From assembly GCF_006538725.1 (NCBI RefSeq), contig NZ_BJLQ01000003.1:124001-188000 (forward strand): a stretch of 64,000 bases of DNA, written 5' to 3'. This document shows, one piece after another, positions 16,773-26,117 of this stretch. The notes beneath the pieces are model-generated. The model did no database searches, was not told the DNA's origin, and worked only from the letters and a program-made list of their open reading frames with translations. Source of the stretch: Cellulomonas gelida (GTDB lineage Bacteria; Actinomycetota; Actinomycetes; Actinomycetales; Cellulomonadaceae). The first letter of the stretch is position 1, and the number at the start of each line of letters is the position of its first letter. The translations under genes were made by a program, and so were the position numbers.

Positions 16773-19700
16773 GGCGCCTCCTCGAAGGTGTCGGCGACGA
16801 ACACCTCGCGCCACACGCGAGACGCGAGCGCGCCGAACCGCGTGGCTTCCTCGGGCCGGGCAGCGCGGTCGGCGGGCGTGGGCTCGCCCAGCGCGTCGGT
16901 GAGCTCGAACCCCTCGCCCCAGGCGAGGAGGTGGTACGGGTCGACGCTCTCGAACCCGCCCCGCCCGTTCTCGGCGGCCTCGGGCGTGCCCAGCTCCGCC
17001 CGGGCGGCGGACAGCGCGACGCTCGTCGAGTCGCGCTCCCAGCGCTTGCGGGCATACACGTGGCTCGTCTTCGTGAGCAACGGGATCGGCTCGCGCAGCG
17101 CCTCGTCGCGGACCGCCAGCAGCTCGGCGAGCACCGCGACCGCGTGCTCGGGTGCGGGCGCGCGCAGGGTCGTCGTGGTCGCACCGGCGCGCCCGCGGCC
17201 GACCGTCACGGCCGAGCGCACCGCGGGCCGCGAGCCCGCGTCGTCGCTCGCGACGAGCGCGAGGAGCTGCACCCAGGAGCGCAGCACGTGCTTCGCCGAG
17301 AGCTGCGAGAAGACGGCCCGCACCAGACGACCGCCGTGCACGCCACGGACCGTGCCGGTGAGCTCACGGCCCGCGACGGTCACGCGGACGTCGTACGTGG
17401 CCGGGTCGGCGGTCAGGAACGGGTCGACGGCCTCACGGATCGGCACCGCGTCGTCGAGGATCCGGGTGAGCGTCGCGCCGCCCAGCTCGCGCGGCGGCAG
17501 GTGACCCCGGCGTCGCTCGGCGTCCGCGGCGGTGGCCAGGTCGGCGCCCTCGAGCGTGGCCGTCAGCAGACGGTCCCCGATGCTCCAGCGCGCGAGCGGG
17601 GCGAGCTCGAGCGGCATGCGGTCGTCGAGCTGCGGGGTGTCGCTCGGGAGCTGCACGCCGAGGCGTTGCGTGAAGAACGCACGGGGCGCGTGCTCGAGCA
17701 CGCGGACGAGGTCCTCCAGGTCGTACGCGGTGCCCGCGTCGGCAGGGTCCGGCAGGGGCGTGGGCACGAGCGGGCCGGCCGGGACCCGCGGACGGATGAG
17801 GGCGCGCGCAGCGGCGAGGTCGAGCTCGTCGAAGCCGAACGGGCCGGGCCGGCCCAGTGCGCCGGGCTCGAAGACGCGCGGGTCGACCGGCTGCAGCGGG
17901 TGCTCGACCACGAGCGACCGCCGCGGGCCGTCGGACGCGGGCATCTCCTGGGCCGTCGCCGTGGCGCCGAGCGCGTCGAGGAGCTCGCCGACGGGCACGC
18001 AGGGTGGCCGGTGCGCACCCGTGCGCTCGTCGGCGCCCGTGTAGAGGACCACGAGGTGGTCGGTCGCGCTGGTCACCGCGTCGAGGAAGAGCTGGCGGTC
18101 CTCCTGCCTGCGGTCCCGCTCCCCGACGAGCGGGTCCCGGGCCAGCACGTCGTCGCCGTCGCGGCGACCGCCGCGCGGGAAGGCCCCGTCGTCCATGCCG
18201 AGCAGCACGACGACGCGGTGCGGCACCGCGCGCATCGGCGCGAGCGAGCACACCGTGAGCGCCCCGGTGCGGAAGCCGGCGCGCGTGGGCCGGCCCGCGA
18301 GGCGCGGACCGAGCAGCGCGACGACGTCGGGCAGCCGCAGCGCGCCGTCGTGCCCGGCGGCGTCGGCCCGGGCCTCGGCGAGCACGCGGACGGCCTCGTG
18401 CTGCTGCCACCGGTCGGCCGGGGTGACCGCGGTCAGGAGCACGAGCGCGCGGTCGAGGGCGTCGAACCAGTGCGTCGCGGGGTGCGCACCCGCCAGGTCG
18501 GCGAGCACCGCGGTGAGCCGGTCCAGCAGCTCCGCGACGCGGCCGACGAGCACCACGTCGGACGAGCCGACGTCGTCGACCGGCAGGACCGCGCCGACGA
18601 ACCGCTGACCCTCCTCGGCCATCGCGACGCCGAGCAGGAGCCGGTCGAGCGCCGCGGACCACGTGCCCTGCGGCACGGCGCCCAGGTGGAACCGAGCCCG
18701 CCGCTCGACGTCCTCACCCCAGTGCACGCCCGACTCGAGCGCCCACGCCCGCAGCCGGTCGAGCGCCTCGTCGTCGAGCGCGAACCGGCGCCGCACGGGC
18801 TCCTGGCCGGCGAGGTCGACGACCGCGGACGCGGTGACGCGCGAGTCCGCGAGCTCGAGCAGCGCCGCGACGACGGCGAGCACGGGGTTGGCGCGCACGG
18901 GCGAACGGTCGGCGATGCGGACGCGCAGCGTCCGTCCGGGGTGCTCGGGCGCGGCCGACGCCGCGGGCCCACCGGGCCCCGGGACCTCGGGCGTCGGGCC
19001 GAACACCGCGTGGACGAGCGGGGCGAACGCCTCGACGTCCGGGCACAGGACGATGACGTCGCGCGGTTCGAGGGTGGGGTCGTCGGCGAGCAGCCCGACG
19101 ACGACGTCCCGCAGCACCTCGACCTGCCGGGACCGCCCGTGGCACGCGTGCACCTGGACGGAGCGGTCGTCGGACCCGGCCGGCCGGGGCGGGACCGAGC
19201 CGTCGGTCGCGTCCGCGTGCAGCCGCGTCTGGAGCTCCCCGAGCAGGGTCGGCGCAGGAGGCGGCGCCGCGACTTCGGTGACCAGTGGCTGGTACGCCTT
19301 GACGCGCGCCGCGAGCTCGACCGCGTCGTTCGCCATCGACCGGAGCATCGGGTGCCGGGCGACCGGCGGGCGCTCGCGCCTGCGCTGCGTCGCGCCGAGA
19401 GGGCCGATCGCACGCCACAGGGTCAGGGACGGCGCCGGGAGCCACAGGTGCACGTCGCGCTGCTGGGCGAGCGCGGCGAGGACCGTCAGGTGCCCGGCGG
19501 GCAGCGCGGTCGGGCCGAACACGTGCAGCCGGTCCGGCAGGTCCACGAGCCCGGGCTGCTGGACGAGCCGCGCCGCCGCCGCGTCGAGCCGCACAGCGGG
19601 CGGCGGGCCGAGGCGCTCGACCAGTGCCCGCCACAGCACCGGCTGCCACGCGAGGTCGGCGGGCAGCGGCGCGCCCGCTCCGTCGTCGTCCACACCCGCG

Positions 19701-20269
19701 GTCCACGACCGGGCCAGCGCCGGACGTCGCACGTCGTACGCGACGAGGAGCCGTGCGAGCCGCTGCGCGAGATGCATCCGACGGCCCGCGCGCAGCTCGT
19801 CGCCGCTCGGCACGGGTGAGGCCGGCGACGACGGCGCGCCGCCACGAGCGCCCAGGTGCCGGGCGACGGTCCGCAGCCACGGCGACGCGGCGTGCTCGTC
19901 GATCACGGCGAGCACGTGCCACGCGAGGTTCTCCGGCCGCCACGGGTCGGCGTCCCACGCGACGCCGCCGGTCGCGGCGAGGACGTCGGCCACGACGCGC
20001 GCGGGGGAGTCGAACCGGACGTTCGCGCACACGCCGTCCTCCGCGCCGCCGGCCCCCAGCCGGTGTGCGAGCCGTTGGCTCACCCACCGCTCGACGCCCC
20101 GCGTCGGCACGGCGACGAGGTCGGCCGTGAACGGGTCCGCGACGGGCGCCGCGAGCTCGTCGGCCAGCGCGGCCACCAGTGCGTCCGCCCGCTCGGCGAC
20201 GTGCACGCGCAGCCCACCCGGCCGACTCGTGGCGGCCTCGCCGTCGCGGTTGCCGCCCTCGTCGTCCAC
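16769..20269 (-). CDS. recC: Exodeoxyribonuclease V gamma chain (RecC)
   Basis: The protein has 1166 residues from GTG 20269. It has an inactive helicase-like fold typical of RecC: VPTRGVERWVSQRLAHRLG near the start, RDVIVLCPDVEAFAPLVHAVFG near 420 and VVVLLGMDDGAFPR near 690. It recognises Chi-like sequences and holds RecB and RecD together. The start is chosen because TAGGGT lies exactly seven bases upstream, a leaderless -10. The open frame continues far upstream, but only as a shadow across rlmC. It is the first gene of the operon. Confidence 0.92.
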   Translation of the reverse strand: MDDEGGNRDGEAATSRPGGLRVHVAERADALVAALADELAAPVADPFTADLVAVPTRGVERWVSQRLAHRLGAGGAEDGVCANVRFDSPARVVADVLAATGGVAWDADPWRPENLAWHVLAVIDEHAASPWLRTVARHLGARGGAPSSPASPVPSGDELRAGRRMHLAQRLARLLVAYDVRRPALARSWTAGVDDDGAGAPLPADLAWQPVLWRALVERLGPPPAVRLDAAAARLVQQPGLVDLPDRLHVFGPTALPAGHLTVLAALAQQRDVHLWLPAPSLTLWRAIGPLGATQRRRERPPVARHPMLRSMANDAVELAARVKAYQPLVTEVAAPPPAPTLLGELQTRLHADATDGSVPPRPAGSDDRSVQVHACHGRSRQVEVLRDVVVGLLADDPTLEPRDVIVLCPDVEAFAPLVHAVFGPTPEVPGPGGPAASAAPEHPGRTLRVRIADRSPVRANPVLAVVAALLELADSRVTASAVVDLAGQEPVRRRFALDDEALDRLRAWALESGVHWGEDVERRARFHLGAVPQGTWSAALDRLLLGVAMAEEGQRFVGAVLPVDDVGSSDVVLVGRVAELLDRLTAVLADLAGAHPATHWFDALDRALVLLTAVTPADRWQQHEAVRVLAEARADAAGHDGALRLPDVVALLGPRLAGRPTRAGFRTGALTVCSLAPMRAVPHRVVVLLGMDDGAFPRGGRRDGDDVLARDPLVGERDRRQEDRQLFLDAVTSATDHLVVLYTGADERTGAHRPPCVPVGELLDALGATATAQEMPASDGPRRSLVVEHPLQPVDPRVFEPGALGRPGPFGFDELDLAAARALIRPRVPAGPLVPTPLPDPADAGTAYDLEDLVRVLEHAPRAFFTQRLGVQLPSDTPQLDDRMPLELAPLARWSIGDRLLTATLEGADLATAADAERRRGHLPPRELGGATLTRILDDAVPIREAVDPFLTADPATYDVRVTVAGRELTGTVRGVHGGRLVRAVFSQLSAKHVLRSWVQLLALVASDDAGSRPAVRSAVTVGRGRAGATTTTLRAPAPEHAVAVLAELLAVRDEALREPIPLLTKTSHVYARKRWERDSTSVALSAARAELGTPEAAENGRGGFESVDPYHLLAWGEGFELTDALGEPTPADRAARPEEATRFGALASRVWREVFVADTFEEAP

Positions 20270-20276
20270 GTCTGGC

Positions 20277-20282
20277 ACCCTA
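20277..20282 (-). promoter_or_regulatory. -10 box, leaderless start of recCBD
   Basis: On the minus strand TAGGGT lies seven bases before GTG 20269. It is divergent from the rlmC promoter, 35 bases away. Confidence 0.6.
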
Positions 20283-20317
20283 GCCACCCGGTCCCACAGA
20301 CGTCGCGAGCGCGCCCG

Positions 20318-20323
20318 TACCCT
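20318..20323 (+). promoter_or_regulatory. -10 box, leaderless start of rlmC
   Basis: TACCCT lies six bases before GTG 20330. This decides between two nearby in-frame GTG codons (20324 and 20330). Confidence 0.6.
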
Positions 20324-20329
20324 GTGGAC

Positions 20330-21475
20330 GTGCAGTGCTCCTACTTCGACGCCGGCGTGTGCCGGTCCTGCACCTGGATGGGCCGCGAGTACGACGAGCA
20401 GGTCGGCCTCAAGGAGCAGCACGCGCGCGACCTGCTCGCGGAGGCGTGCGACCCGGCCACGACGGTGTGGCTGCCGCCGGTCACGAGCCCCGAGTCGGCG
20501 TTCCGCAACAAGGCGAAGATGGTCGTCGCGGGCACGGTCGAGCACCCCACCCTCGGCATCCTGGACGCGGCCGGACGGGGCGTGGACCTGCAGGGCTGCG
20601 GCCTGTACCCGCAGGACCTGCGCGCCGCGTTCCCCGCGGTCGAGCGGTTCGTCACGCGCGCGGCGGTCGAGCCGTACGACGTGCCCGCGCGGCGCGGCGA
20701 GCTCAAGCACGTGCTCGTCACGCGGGCCGCGGACGGGGCGCTCATGCTGCGGTTCGTGCTGCGCTCGCAGGAGGCCGTGACGCGCATCCGCAAGCACCTG
20801 CCGAGCCTGCTGGCCGAGCTCCCACGGCTCGCCGTGGTCTCCGCGAACGTCCTGCCCGAGCACAAGGCGGTCCTCGAGGGTGCCCTCGAGATCCCGCTCA
20901 CCGAGCAGCAGACGCTCACCATGGACGTCGACGGCGTCGCGCTGCACCTGCGACCGCGCAGCTTCTTCCAGACGAACACGACCGTCACGGCCGCGTTGTA
21001 CCGGCAGGCCGCGCAGTGGGTCGCGGCGAGCGGGCCGACGAGCGTGTGGGACCTGTACTGCGGCGTGGGCGGCTTCGCGCTGCACCTGGCCGCGCCGCGG
21101 GTCGTCGGGGTCGAGACGAGCGAGGAGGCCGTGGCCAGTGCGCGCACGAGCGCTGCCGAGCTCGGCAGGGACGCGACGTTCGTGGCCGCCGACGCGACGG
21201 CGTGGGCCCTCGCTCAGCGGGAGGCGCCCGATCTCGTCGTCGTGAACCCGCCACGGCGCGGCATCGGCGCCGACCTCGCGGGGTGGCTCGAGACGTCGGG
21301 CGTGCCGCGCGTCGTGTACTCGTCGTGCAACGCCGTCTCGCTCGCGCGCGACCTCGCCGCGATGCCCTCGTTCGCCGTGCGCGAGGTGCGCCTGTTCGAC
21401 ATGTTCCCCCAGACCACGCACTACGAGGTCGCGGTGCTGCTCGAGCGGCGGCCCGCGCCGGCGCCGGGCGGGTAG
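20330..21475 (+). CDS. rlmC: 23S rRNA m5U methyltransferase RlmC-like
   Basis: The protein has 381 residues. The N-terminal Cys set (QCSYFDAGVCRSCTW and CGLY) would bind an Fe-S cluster. The SAM fold has DLYCGVGGFALHLA near 243, VVNPPRRG near 305 and the catalytic Cys in VYSSCNAVSLARD near 330. It methylates C5 of a uridine in 23S rRNA (U747 in the E. coli protein). It lacks a TRAM domain, which favours RlmC over RlmD. It is divergent from recC. The RlmC/TrmA-family call is firm; the exact target base is inferred. Confidence 0.88.
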   Translation: MQCSYFDAGVCRSCTWMGREYDEQVGLKEQHARDLLAEACDPATTVWLPPVTSPESAFRNKAKMVVAGTVEHPTLGILDAAGRGVDLQGCGLYPQDLRAAFPAVERFVTRAAVEPYDVPARRGELKHVLVTRAADGALMLRFVLRSQEAVTRIRKHLPSLLAELPRLAVVSANVLPEHKAVLEGALEIPLTEQQTLTMDVDGVALHLRPRSFFQTNTTVTAALYRQAAQWVAASGPTSVWDLYCGVGGFALHLAAPRVVGVETSEEAVASARTSAAELGRDATFVAADATAWALAQREAPDLVVVNPPRRGIGADLAGWLETSGVPRVVYSSCNAVSLARDLAAMPSFAVREVRLFDMFPQTTHYEVAVLLERRPAPAPGG

Positions 21476-21607
21476 GGCCGCACCGGCCCGGCCGAGGGGA
21501 GCGGGACGAACCGGACGCCGCGAGCCCGGCGGTGCCGATACAGTCCCGGTTGGCGCGCCGTGCGAACGGCATGGTCGCAGGCGTGCAGGAGACGAAGGAG
21601 CGCGACG

Positions 21608-24124
21608 ATGAGCAACCCGGACGAGCAGCTCGGCACGCCCGACGAGAGTGCCGTGCCCCCGGTGCCGGCCGACCCCCAGGGCGTCTCCGCTCCGCAGCCG
21701 GTGGCCCCGCCGCCGTCGACGTACCCGGAGGGCTACCCGTTCGTGCAGGGCGGCTACCCGCCGCCGCCCGGCGCCTACGCGCAGGGCTACCCGCCCGGGT
21801 ACCCCTACGCGCCCTACCCGCACCCGGCACAGGGCCACCCGGCGCAGGGACACCAGGCACAGGGCCACCCGGCGCAGGGCTACCCGGTACCGAGCTATCC
21901 GGCGCAGGGCTACCCGGGGTATCCGCCGGTCCCGGGCCTCGCGCCGACCGGCTACCCGGCCCCGGCCTACGCAGCCCCAGGCCATGCAGACCCGGGTCAT
22001 GCGGTCCCAGGCCACGCAGTCCCGGGCTACGCGGCGGCCGGTCCCGCGCAGGGGTATGCGGGGCACGCGCCCTTCGCCGGGCCGACGACGCACGCACCGG
22101 GCGCGGGCGCGCCGCGGACGCGGGCGAGCGCGTTCCAGGGCGTGCCGGTGCGGGACTACGTGACCGACGGCGTCGCCCTGGTCCTGCTGCTCGTGACGCT
22201 CGGGCTCGGGTGGGACTTCCGGTACGCCGCGAGCGAGCGCATCGAGGTCGTCCTCGTGACCGTCGTCTCGATCCTGTCGCTGTCGCTGTTCTACCTCGCG
22301 CGCTCGGGGGCGCTTCCGCGCGGGTGGACGAACCGCACCGTGCTGACCGCTCGCGCGCTCGCGAACGTGCCGTTCGTGCTCCTCGTGCTCGTCTACGTGC
22401 TGCTCGACGTCGCCACCGCGTTCGGCGACGGTCAGCCGCAGGGGACCGTGCCCGGCGGGCTCGGCCCGGCGATGGCGATCGGTCTGGCGGGCGCGCTGCT
22501 GGCTGCGAGCCCGCGAGTCGCCGAGCTCGGCAGCCCGCGTACGGTCGACCTGGTCGTCGCCTGGGCTCGACGTGTGCTGGTGGCGCTGCTGGCCACGGCG
22601 CTGGTCCTGGCGCTCGTCAGCGTGCTGACGTTCGCGGTGCAGGCGCCCGAGCTGCTGCGCCTCGGCAGCACGCTGGTGGCGGGTGTGGTCGTCCTGCTGC
22701 TGCACGTCGCGCTCGCCGCGGCGATCGCGGCGGTCCCGCTGGCCGGCGTGGTGCGACGGTCGACGGCCTGGCGGCGGGTGCTGGTCGCGGTGGCGGCCAC
22801 GGCGACGTTCGCCCTGCTCTTCTACGGGCCTCTGCACCACGAGCAGCCCGGGTCGGGGCACGCGGCCACGTCCGTGGCGCTCTGGGGGGCGGCCTACCTG
22901 GTGCTCCCCGCGGCGGGCGTCGTCGTCCTGAGCCCGGTCTGGCGCCGCCTCGTCGACCCGGCTCCGTCGCCCGAGCAGGGCTGGTTCGCCGCGGCCGTGC
23001 ACGCGTGGTCCGGGATCGCGGTGGTCGCGGGTGTGCTGAGCGCGGCCCAGCTGATCGCGCTGATCGCACAGGTCGGCACCTTCGGCTTCCAGTCCGCGCA
23101 GGTCGTCCTGATCCTCGTCCTCGCGGGCGCCGCCGTCGCGGCGCTGGTCGCCCGGGCGTCGTTCGCCGCCGACCCCGCGGCCGGGCGCGCCACGGCACTC
23201 GCCGCGACTCTGGTGGTCGTCGTCCTTGGCATCGTCGCGGTCACGTTGCAGGCGCAGCGCCACGCGTGGAGCTTCCAGACCGTCGACCTCGAGCTGCTGC
23301 TGGTCGCGTTCGGGCTGCCCGCGCTCGTCGGGATCGCGCTGCTGGGGCCTGCGCCGGTGCGGGCGTGGTTCGCCGCGCACGGTGGCGGCCCGCGTCCCGC
23401 GTGGGACGACGCCGAGCCGGAGCCCGCCGCTCGGCCGACCGGCGCCTACGCCGCGCCTGCCGCACCGGCACCCGTGGCGCCCGAGGCCGTCGCGGCAGGG
23501 GGCGAGCCGGTTCCCGACGAGTCGCACGACGAGGGGCTCGACGAGGGCGTCGACGAGCTGACGCACCCCCGCGGTGCCCCGACGAGCCTGGGCGTGCCCG
23601 TGGTCGCCGAGCCGGTGGCGGATCCGGCTGGTGGGTCAGCGGCCGGCGGGTCACCGGTGTCGACCGAGCAGTCGTCGGACGAGCAGGCACGTGACGCGCG
23701 AGCCTCCGACGAGCGGGCCTCCGACGAGCAGGCCTCCGACGAGCAGGCCTCCGACGAGTACGAGGGCGGCTCGTGGTTCGACGAGTACCCGGGCGTGGAC
23801 AGCGAACCGGTGCGCGCGCTCGACCCCGGGCTCGACCAGACCGTCGCGTTCCCGCAGGTGACCGCGCCCGACGACGCGGACGGCGGCGTCGCGCACGCCG
23901 CCCCGCACGGCGCGGACCGCCTCGTCGGCACGCACCCGTTCACGGTCGAGCAGGCACTCGACCCCGGGACCGAGCTCGAGGTCCTCGCGGCGATCGCCGC
24001 GCAGGCACCCGAGCTGCGCGTGCACCTCGCGTCGAACCCGTCGACCTACCCGGACCTGCTCGAGTGGCTCGGCCGCCTCGGCGACCCGCAGATCGACGCG
24101 GCGCTCGCCCGGCGCCCGGGCTGA
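21608..24124 (+). CDS. Large membrane protein: Pro-rich N-terminus, about 12 helices, LRV-like C-terminus
   Basis: The protein has 838 residues and is not a named enzyme. Residues 1-180 are Pro/Gly/Tyr/Gln-rich with YPAQG and HPAQG-type repeats. Roughly 185-590 hold about a dozen hydrophobic helices with no transport motif seen. Residues 600-730 are acidic low complexity with a SDEQA tandem repeat. The last 55 residues (LEVLAAIAAQAPELRVHLASNPSTYPDL) resemble leucine-rich-repeat-variant domains found in many actinobacterial proteins. GAAGGAG precedes the ATG. It may be an envelope scaffold; function unknown. Confidence 0.78.
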   Translation: MSNPDEQLGTPDESAVPPVPADPQGVSAPQPVAPPPSTYPEGYPFVQGGYPPPPGAYAQGYPPGYPYAPYPHPAQGHPAQGHQAQGHPAQGYPVPSYPAQGYPGYPPVPGLAPTGYPAPAYAAPGHADPGHAVPGHAVPGYAAAGPAQGYAGHAPFAGPTTHAPGAGAPRTRASAFQGVPVRDYVTDGVALVLLLVTLGLGWDFRYAASERIEVVLVTVVSILSLSLFYLARSGALPRGWTNRTVLTARALANVPFVLLVLVYVLLDVATAFGDGQPQGTVPGGLGPAMAIGLAGALLAASPRVAELGSPRTVDLVVAWARRVLVALLATALVLALVSVLTFAVQAPELLRLGSTLVAGVVVLLLHVALAAAIAAVPLAGVVRRSTAWRRVLVAVAATATFALLFYGPLHHEQPGSGHAATSVALWGAAYLVLPAAGVVVLSPVWRRLVDPAPSPEQGWFAAAVHAWSGIAVVAGVLSAAQLIALIAQVGTFGFQSAQVVLILVLAGAAVAALVARASFAADPAAGRATALAATLVVVVLGIVAVTLQAQRHAWSFQTVDLELLLVAFGLPALVGIALLGPAPVRAWFAAHGGGPRPAWDDAEPEPAARPTGAYAAPAAPAPVAPEAVAAGGEPVPDESHDEGLDEGVDELTHPRGAPTSLGVPVVAEPVADPAGGSAAGGSPVSTEQSSDEQARDARASDERASDEQASDEQASDEYEGGSWFDEYPGVDSEPVRALDPGLDQTVAFPQVTAPDDADGGVAHAAPHGADRLVGTHPFTVEQALDPGTELEVLAAIAAQAPELRVHLASNPSTYPDLLEWLGRLGDPQIDAALARRPG
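21820..21930 (+). repeat. Degenerate proline/glutamine-rich coding repeats
   Basis: Short repeats around GGCACAGGGCCACCCGGCGC encode HPAQG/YPAQG pentapeptides in the intracellular N-terminal tail of the membrane protein. Confidence 0.65.
23702..23758 (+). repeat. 15-bp tandem repeats encoding ASDEQ units
   Basis: GCCTCCGACGAGCAG and close copies occur about four times in frame, giving an acidic SDEQA run in the linker of the membrane protein. Confidence 0.8.
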
Positions 24125-24180
24125 CCCGGGCAGGGCCGACGAGGCTGTGGGACTCACCCGGCGACGAGCCGGCCGATGCC

Positions 24181-24207
24181 GGGGTCCGGACCTGGGTCCA
24201 GGGCCCC
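24181..24207. terminator. Imperfect hairpin between convergent genes
   Basis: GGGG-CCGGACC and GGTCCAGG-CCCC can pair with one or two mismatches around a two-base turn, between the ends of two convergent genes. It is weak evidence for a shared terminator. Confidence 0.3.
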
Positions 24208-24223
24208 GGCGCCGGCGCGCGCG

Positions 24224-24685
24224 TCAGGCGAGCGTGCCGGCCACGTCCCAGGTCACCGAGACCGCCTTGCCGGCCTTGCCGGACGCGGTCTGGGGGATCA
24301 CGGAGTAGGTGACGCGGCCGTAGGCGAGCGCGAGCGACTCGAGCCCCGCGTCGTCGGCCACGCCGAGCGTGTGCTCGACGACGCGCGCGTTCGTCAGCTC
24401 CCACCGCTCGGCGACGACCTCCCGCTCGCCGCCGCGCGTGCGCTCGACCCGGGCGGTCGGCAGCCTGGTCCCCTGGACGAGCGCCAGCAGCACGCCGGGG
24501 GAGTGCCGGCCCGGCACGGTCGTGAGCCGGAGCGGCTCGGGAGCGACCCGGCCGATCGACCGGCCCGAGCCAGTCACCGAGGGGACGGCGAGCGCCCAGC
24601 TGACGGACTGCACCTCGATCCACTTCTCGTGGCCCCGGGTGGTCCCATCGCCGTCGATCGACTCCAGCCGCAGGTACGTCGTCAT
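24224..24685 (-). CDS. Hcp-like (T6SS tube protein family) small protein
   Basis: The protein has 153 residues from ATG 24685. It has the Hcp1-type beta layout: YLRLESIDGDGTTRGHEKWIEVQSVSWAL at the start, then SPGVLLALVQGTRLPTARVERTR and ALAYGRVTYSVIP near the end. In type VI secretion such proteins stack as hexameric tubes. No other T6SS or contractile-injection gene lies nearby, and the genus is not expected to have a T6SS, so a solitary protein with another role is likely. There is no signal peptide. The longer frame to 24778 is rejected. The family call is from motif pattern, moderate. Confidence 0.65.
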   Translation of the reverse strand: MTTYLRLESIDGDGTTRGHEKWIEVQSVSWALAVPSVTGSGRSIGRVAPEPLRLTTVPGRHSPGVLLALVQGTRLPTARVERTRGGEREVVAERWELTNARVVEHTLGVADDAGLESLALAYGRVTYSVIPQTASGKAGKAVSVTWDVAGTLA

Positions 24686-24819
24686 CGCACAGCCCCCGCT
24701 CGTGCACACGCTCGCCACCCCCGACGCGCGCCGTCGAGGTCTCGACCAGCGTGGCACCGAGTCGGCAGCCGCGACCACGGGCGTCGCGGGTGAGATCGTC
24801 GCGGGTGAGAACCCGGCAG

Positions 24820-25563
24820 TCAGGCCTCCGCGCCGGGCAGGCGGCGCAGCGTCTCGCGCACGACGACGGCGGACCGGTCGGCGGCGTCGTCGACGTGCGT
24901 CGCGAACTCACCGGCCTCGACGGGGCTGCACAGGTCGCTGATGCCGCGCACGGACAGGAACGCCACCCCGAACCGGTGCGCGACCTGCGCGAGCGCGGCG
25001 GACTCCATGTCGGTCGCGAGCGCGTCGGGGAAGGCCGCGCGCACCCCCGCGACGCGCTCGGCGTCGACGAACACGTCGCCGGAGACGACGTCGCCGCGCA
25101 GCACCCGCACGTCGGCCGGCTCGGTCGACCAGCCGGGCAGCATGGCGGCCGCGGCGTGCGCGTGCTCGCGCAGCACCTCGTCGGCCGGGTAGGACGCGGG
25201 CATGCCCGGGACCTGACCGAGCACGTACCCGAACGCCCGCGCGTCGGCCCCCGTGTGGACGTGCGTGGAGCCGACGACGACGTCGCCGACGCGGACGCCG
25301 ACCCCGAGACCACCCGCGCTGCCGCCGCTGACCAGCACGCGCGCGGGCCGGGCGGCGAGCGCGACGGCGGCCGCGGTGGCGGCGTTGACGAGCCCGATCC
25401 CGGCGCGGACGAGCAGCACCTGCCGTCCGCCGAGCGTGAGCAGGCGGTGCTCGGCGCCACCGGGCGCGTGCGTCGGGGCACCGGCCACGTCGGCCACCGC
25501 GACGAACGCGTCGGCCTCGACGGGCATGGCGACGACGACGACCGCGTCGAGCACGGTGGTCAC
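24820..25563 (-). CDS. mtnN: Methylthioadenosine/S-adenosylhomocysteine nucleosidase
   Basis: The protein has 247 residues from GTG 25563. The nucleoside phosphorylase fold has [13 protein letters not shown] at the start, [21 protein letters not shown] near 82 and [15 protein letters not shown] with VRGISDLCS near 190-215, giving the catalytic Glu and Asp. It hydrolyses S-adenosylhomocysteine to S-ribosylhomocysteine and adenine, the step before LuxS. GTGA overlaps the luxS stop, so the two are co-translated and complete a Pfs-LuxS detoxification route. Confidence 0.88.
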   Translation of the reverse strand: MTTVLDAVVVVAMPVEADAFVAVADVAGAPTHAPGGAEHRLLTLGGRQVLLVRAGIGLVNAATAAAVALAARPARVLVSGGSAGGLGVGVRVGDVVVGSTHVHTGADARAFGYVLGQVPGMPASYPADEVLREHAHAAAAMLPGWSTEPADVRVLRGDVVSGDVFVDAERVAGVRAAFPDALATDMESAALAQVAHRFGVAFLSVRGISDLCSPVEAGEFATHVDDAADRSAVVVRETLRRLPGAEA

Positions 25564-26024
25564 GCCGTGACCGTCGACCACTGCGCGCGCTCGGCGAGGA
25601 ACGCGCGTGCCGCGTCCTGCGCCCCGGCCAGCGAGTGGTGGGCGCCCCAACCGCACTGCACCTCGTTCGCCGCCGGCACCTCGTCGGCCCCGAGGACGTC
25701 CTGCAGGGTGGCCTCGACGAGCGCCAGCACGTCCTCGTAGACCCACTGCCCGGCGAGCGTGAGGTAGAAGCCCGTCTGGCAGCCCATCGGCGAGAAGTCG
25801 ATGACGCGGTCGGTGTGGTTGCGCGAGTGCTCCGCGAACAGGTGCTCGAGCGAGTGCACGGTCGGCATCTCGAGGTGCGCGACGTTCGGCTGCGTGAACC
25901 GCACGTCGTACTTCTCGATCACGTCCCCGGCCGGCAGGGCCTTCGTGTCCGCGAGGCGCACGTACGGCGCGACCACGGTGCGGTGGTCCAGGTTGAAGGA
26001 CTCGACGTTCATGCGGTCGGTCAT
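25560..26024 (-). CDS. luxS: S-ribosylhomocysteine lyase
   Basis: The protein has 154 residues from ATG 26024, which has GGGAG five bases upstream; ATG 26057 upstream lacks one. The metal site is complete: HSLEH near 57-61 and Cys in [13 protein letters not shown] near 80. It splits S-ribosylhomocysteine into homocysteine and DPD, the precursor of autoinducer-2. It forms one unit with mtnN. Whether AI-2 is used as a signal or this is only methyl-cycle recycling cannot be told. Confidence 0.93.
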   Translation of the reverse strand: MTDRMNVESFNLDHRTVVAPYVRLADTKALPAGDVIEKYDVRFTQPNVAHLEMPTVHSLEHLFAEHSRNHTDRVIDFSPMGCQTGFYLTLAGQWVYEDVLALVEATLQDVLGADEVPAANEVQCGWGAHHSLAGAQDAARAFLAERAQWSTVTA

Positions 26025-26117
26025 CAGGGCTCCCAAGCGTTCGGTGACGGCGGCCATTGTCGCTCACGCGCCTGCGGGGGCGCGCACCGCCGTCGTGCGG
26101 CGCGCAGGGTCGTCGGC

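Noticed and set aside
20270..23566. RecC extended N-terminally to over 2200 residues
   Set aside because: The extra frame is the antisense of rlmC and the membrane-protein gene, with Arg/Gly/His-rich shadow sequence, and a leaderless promoter sets the start at 20269.
24224..24685. Part of a local type VI or contractile injection system
   Set aside because: No sheath, baseplate, spike or ATPase gene is present within the window, so only an orphan Hcp-like call is supported.
26025..26057. Upstream ATG 26057 as luxS start
   Set aside because: It has neither a Shine-Dalgarno nor a leaderless -10, while ATG 26024 has GGGAG at proper distance and matches the usual LuxS start.
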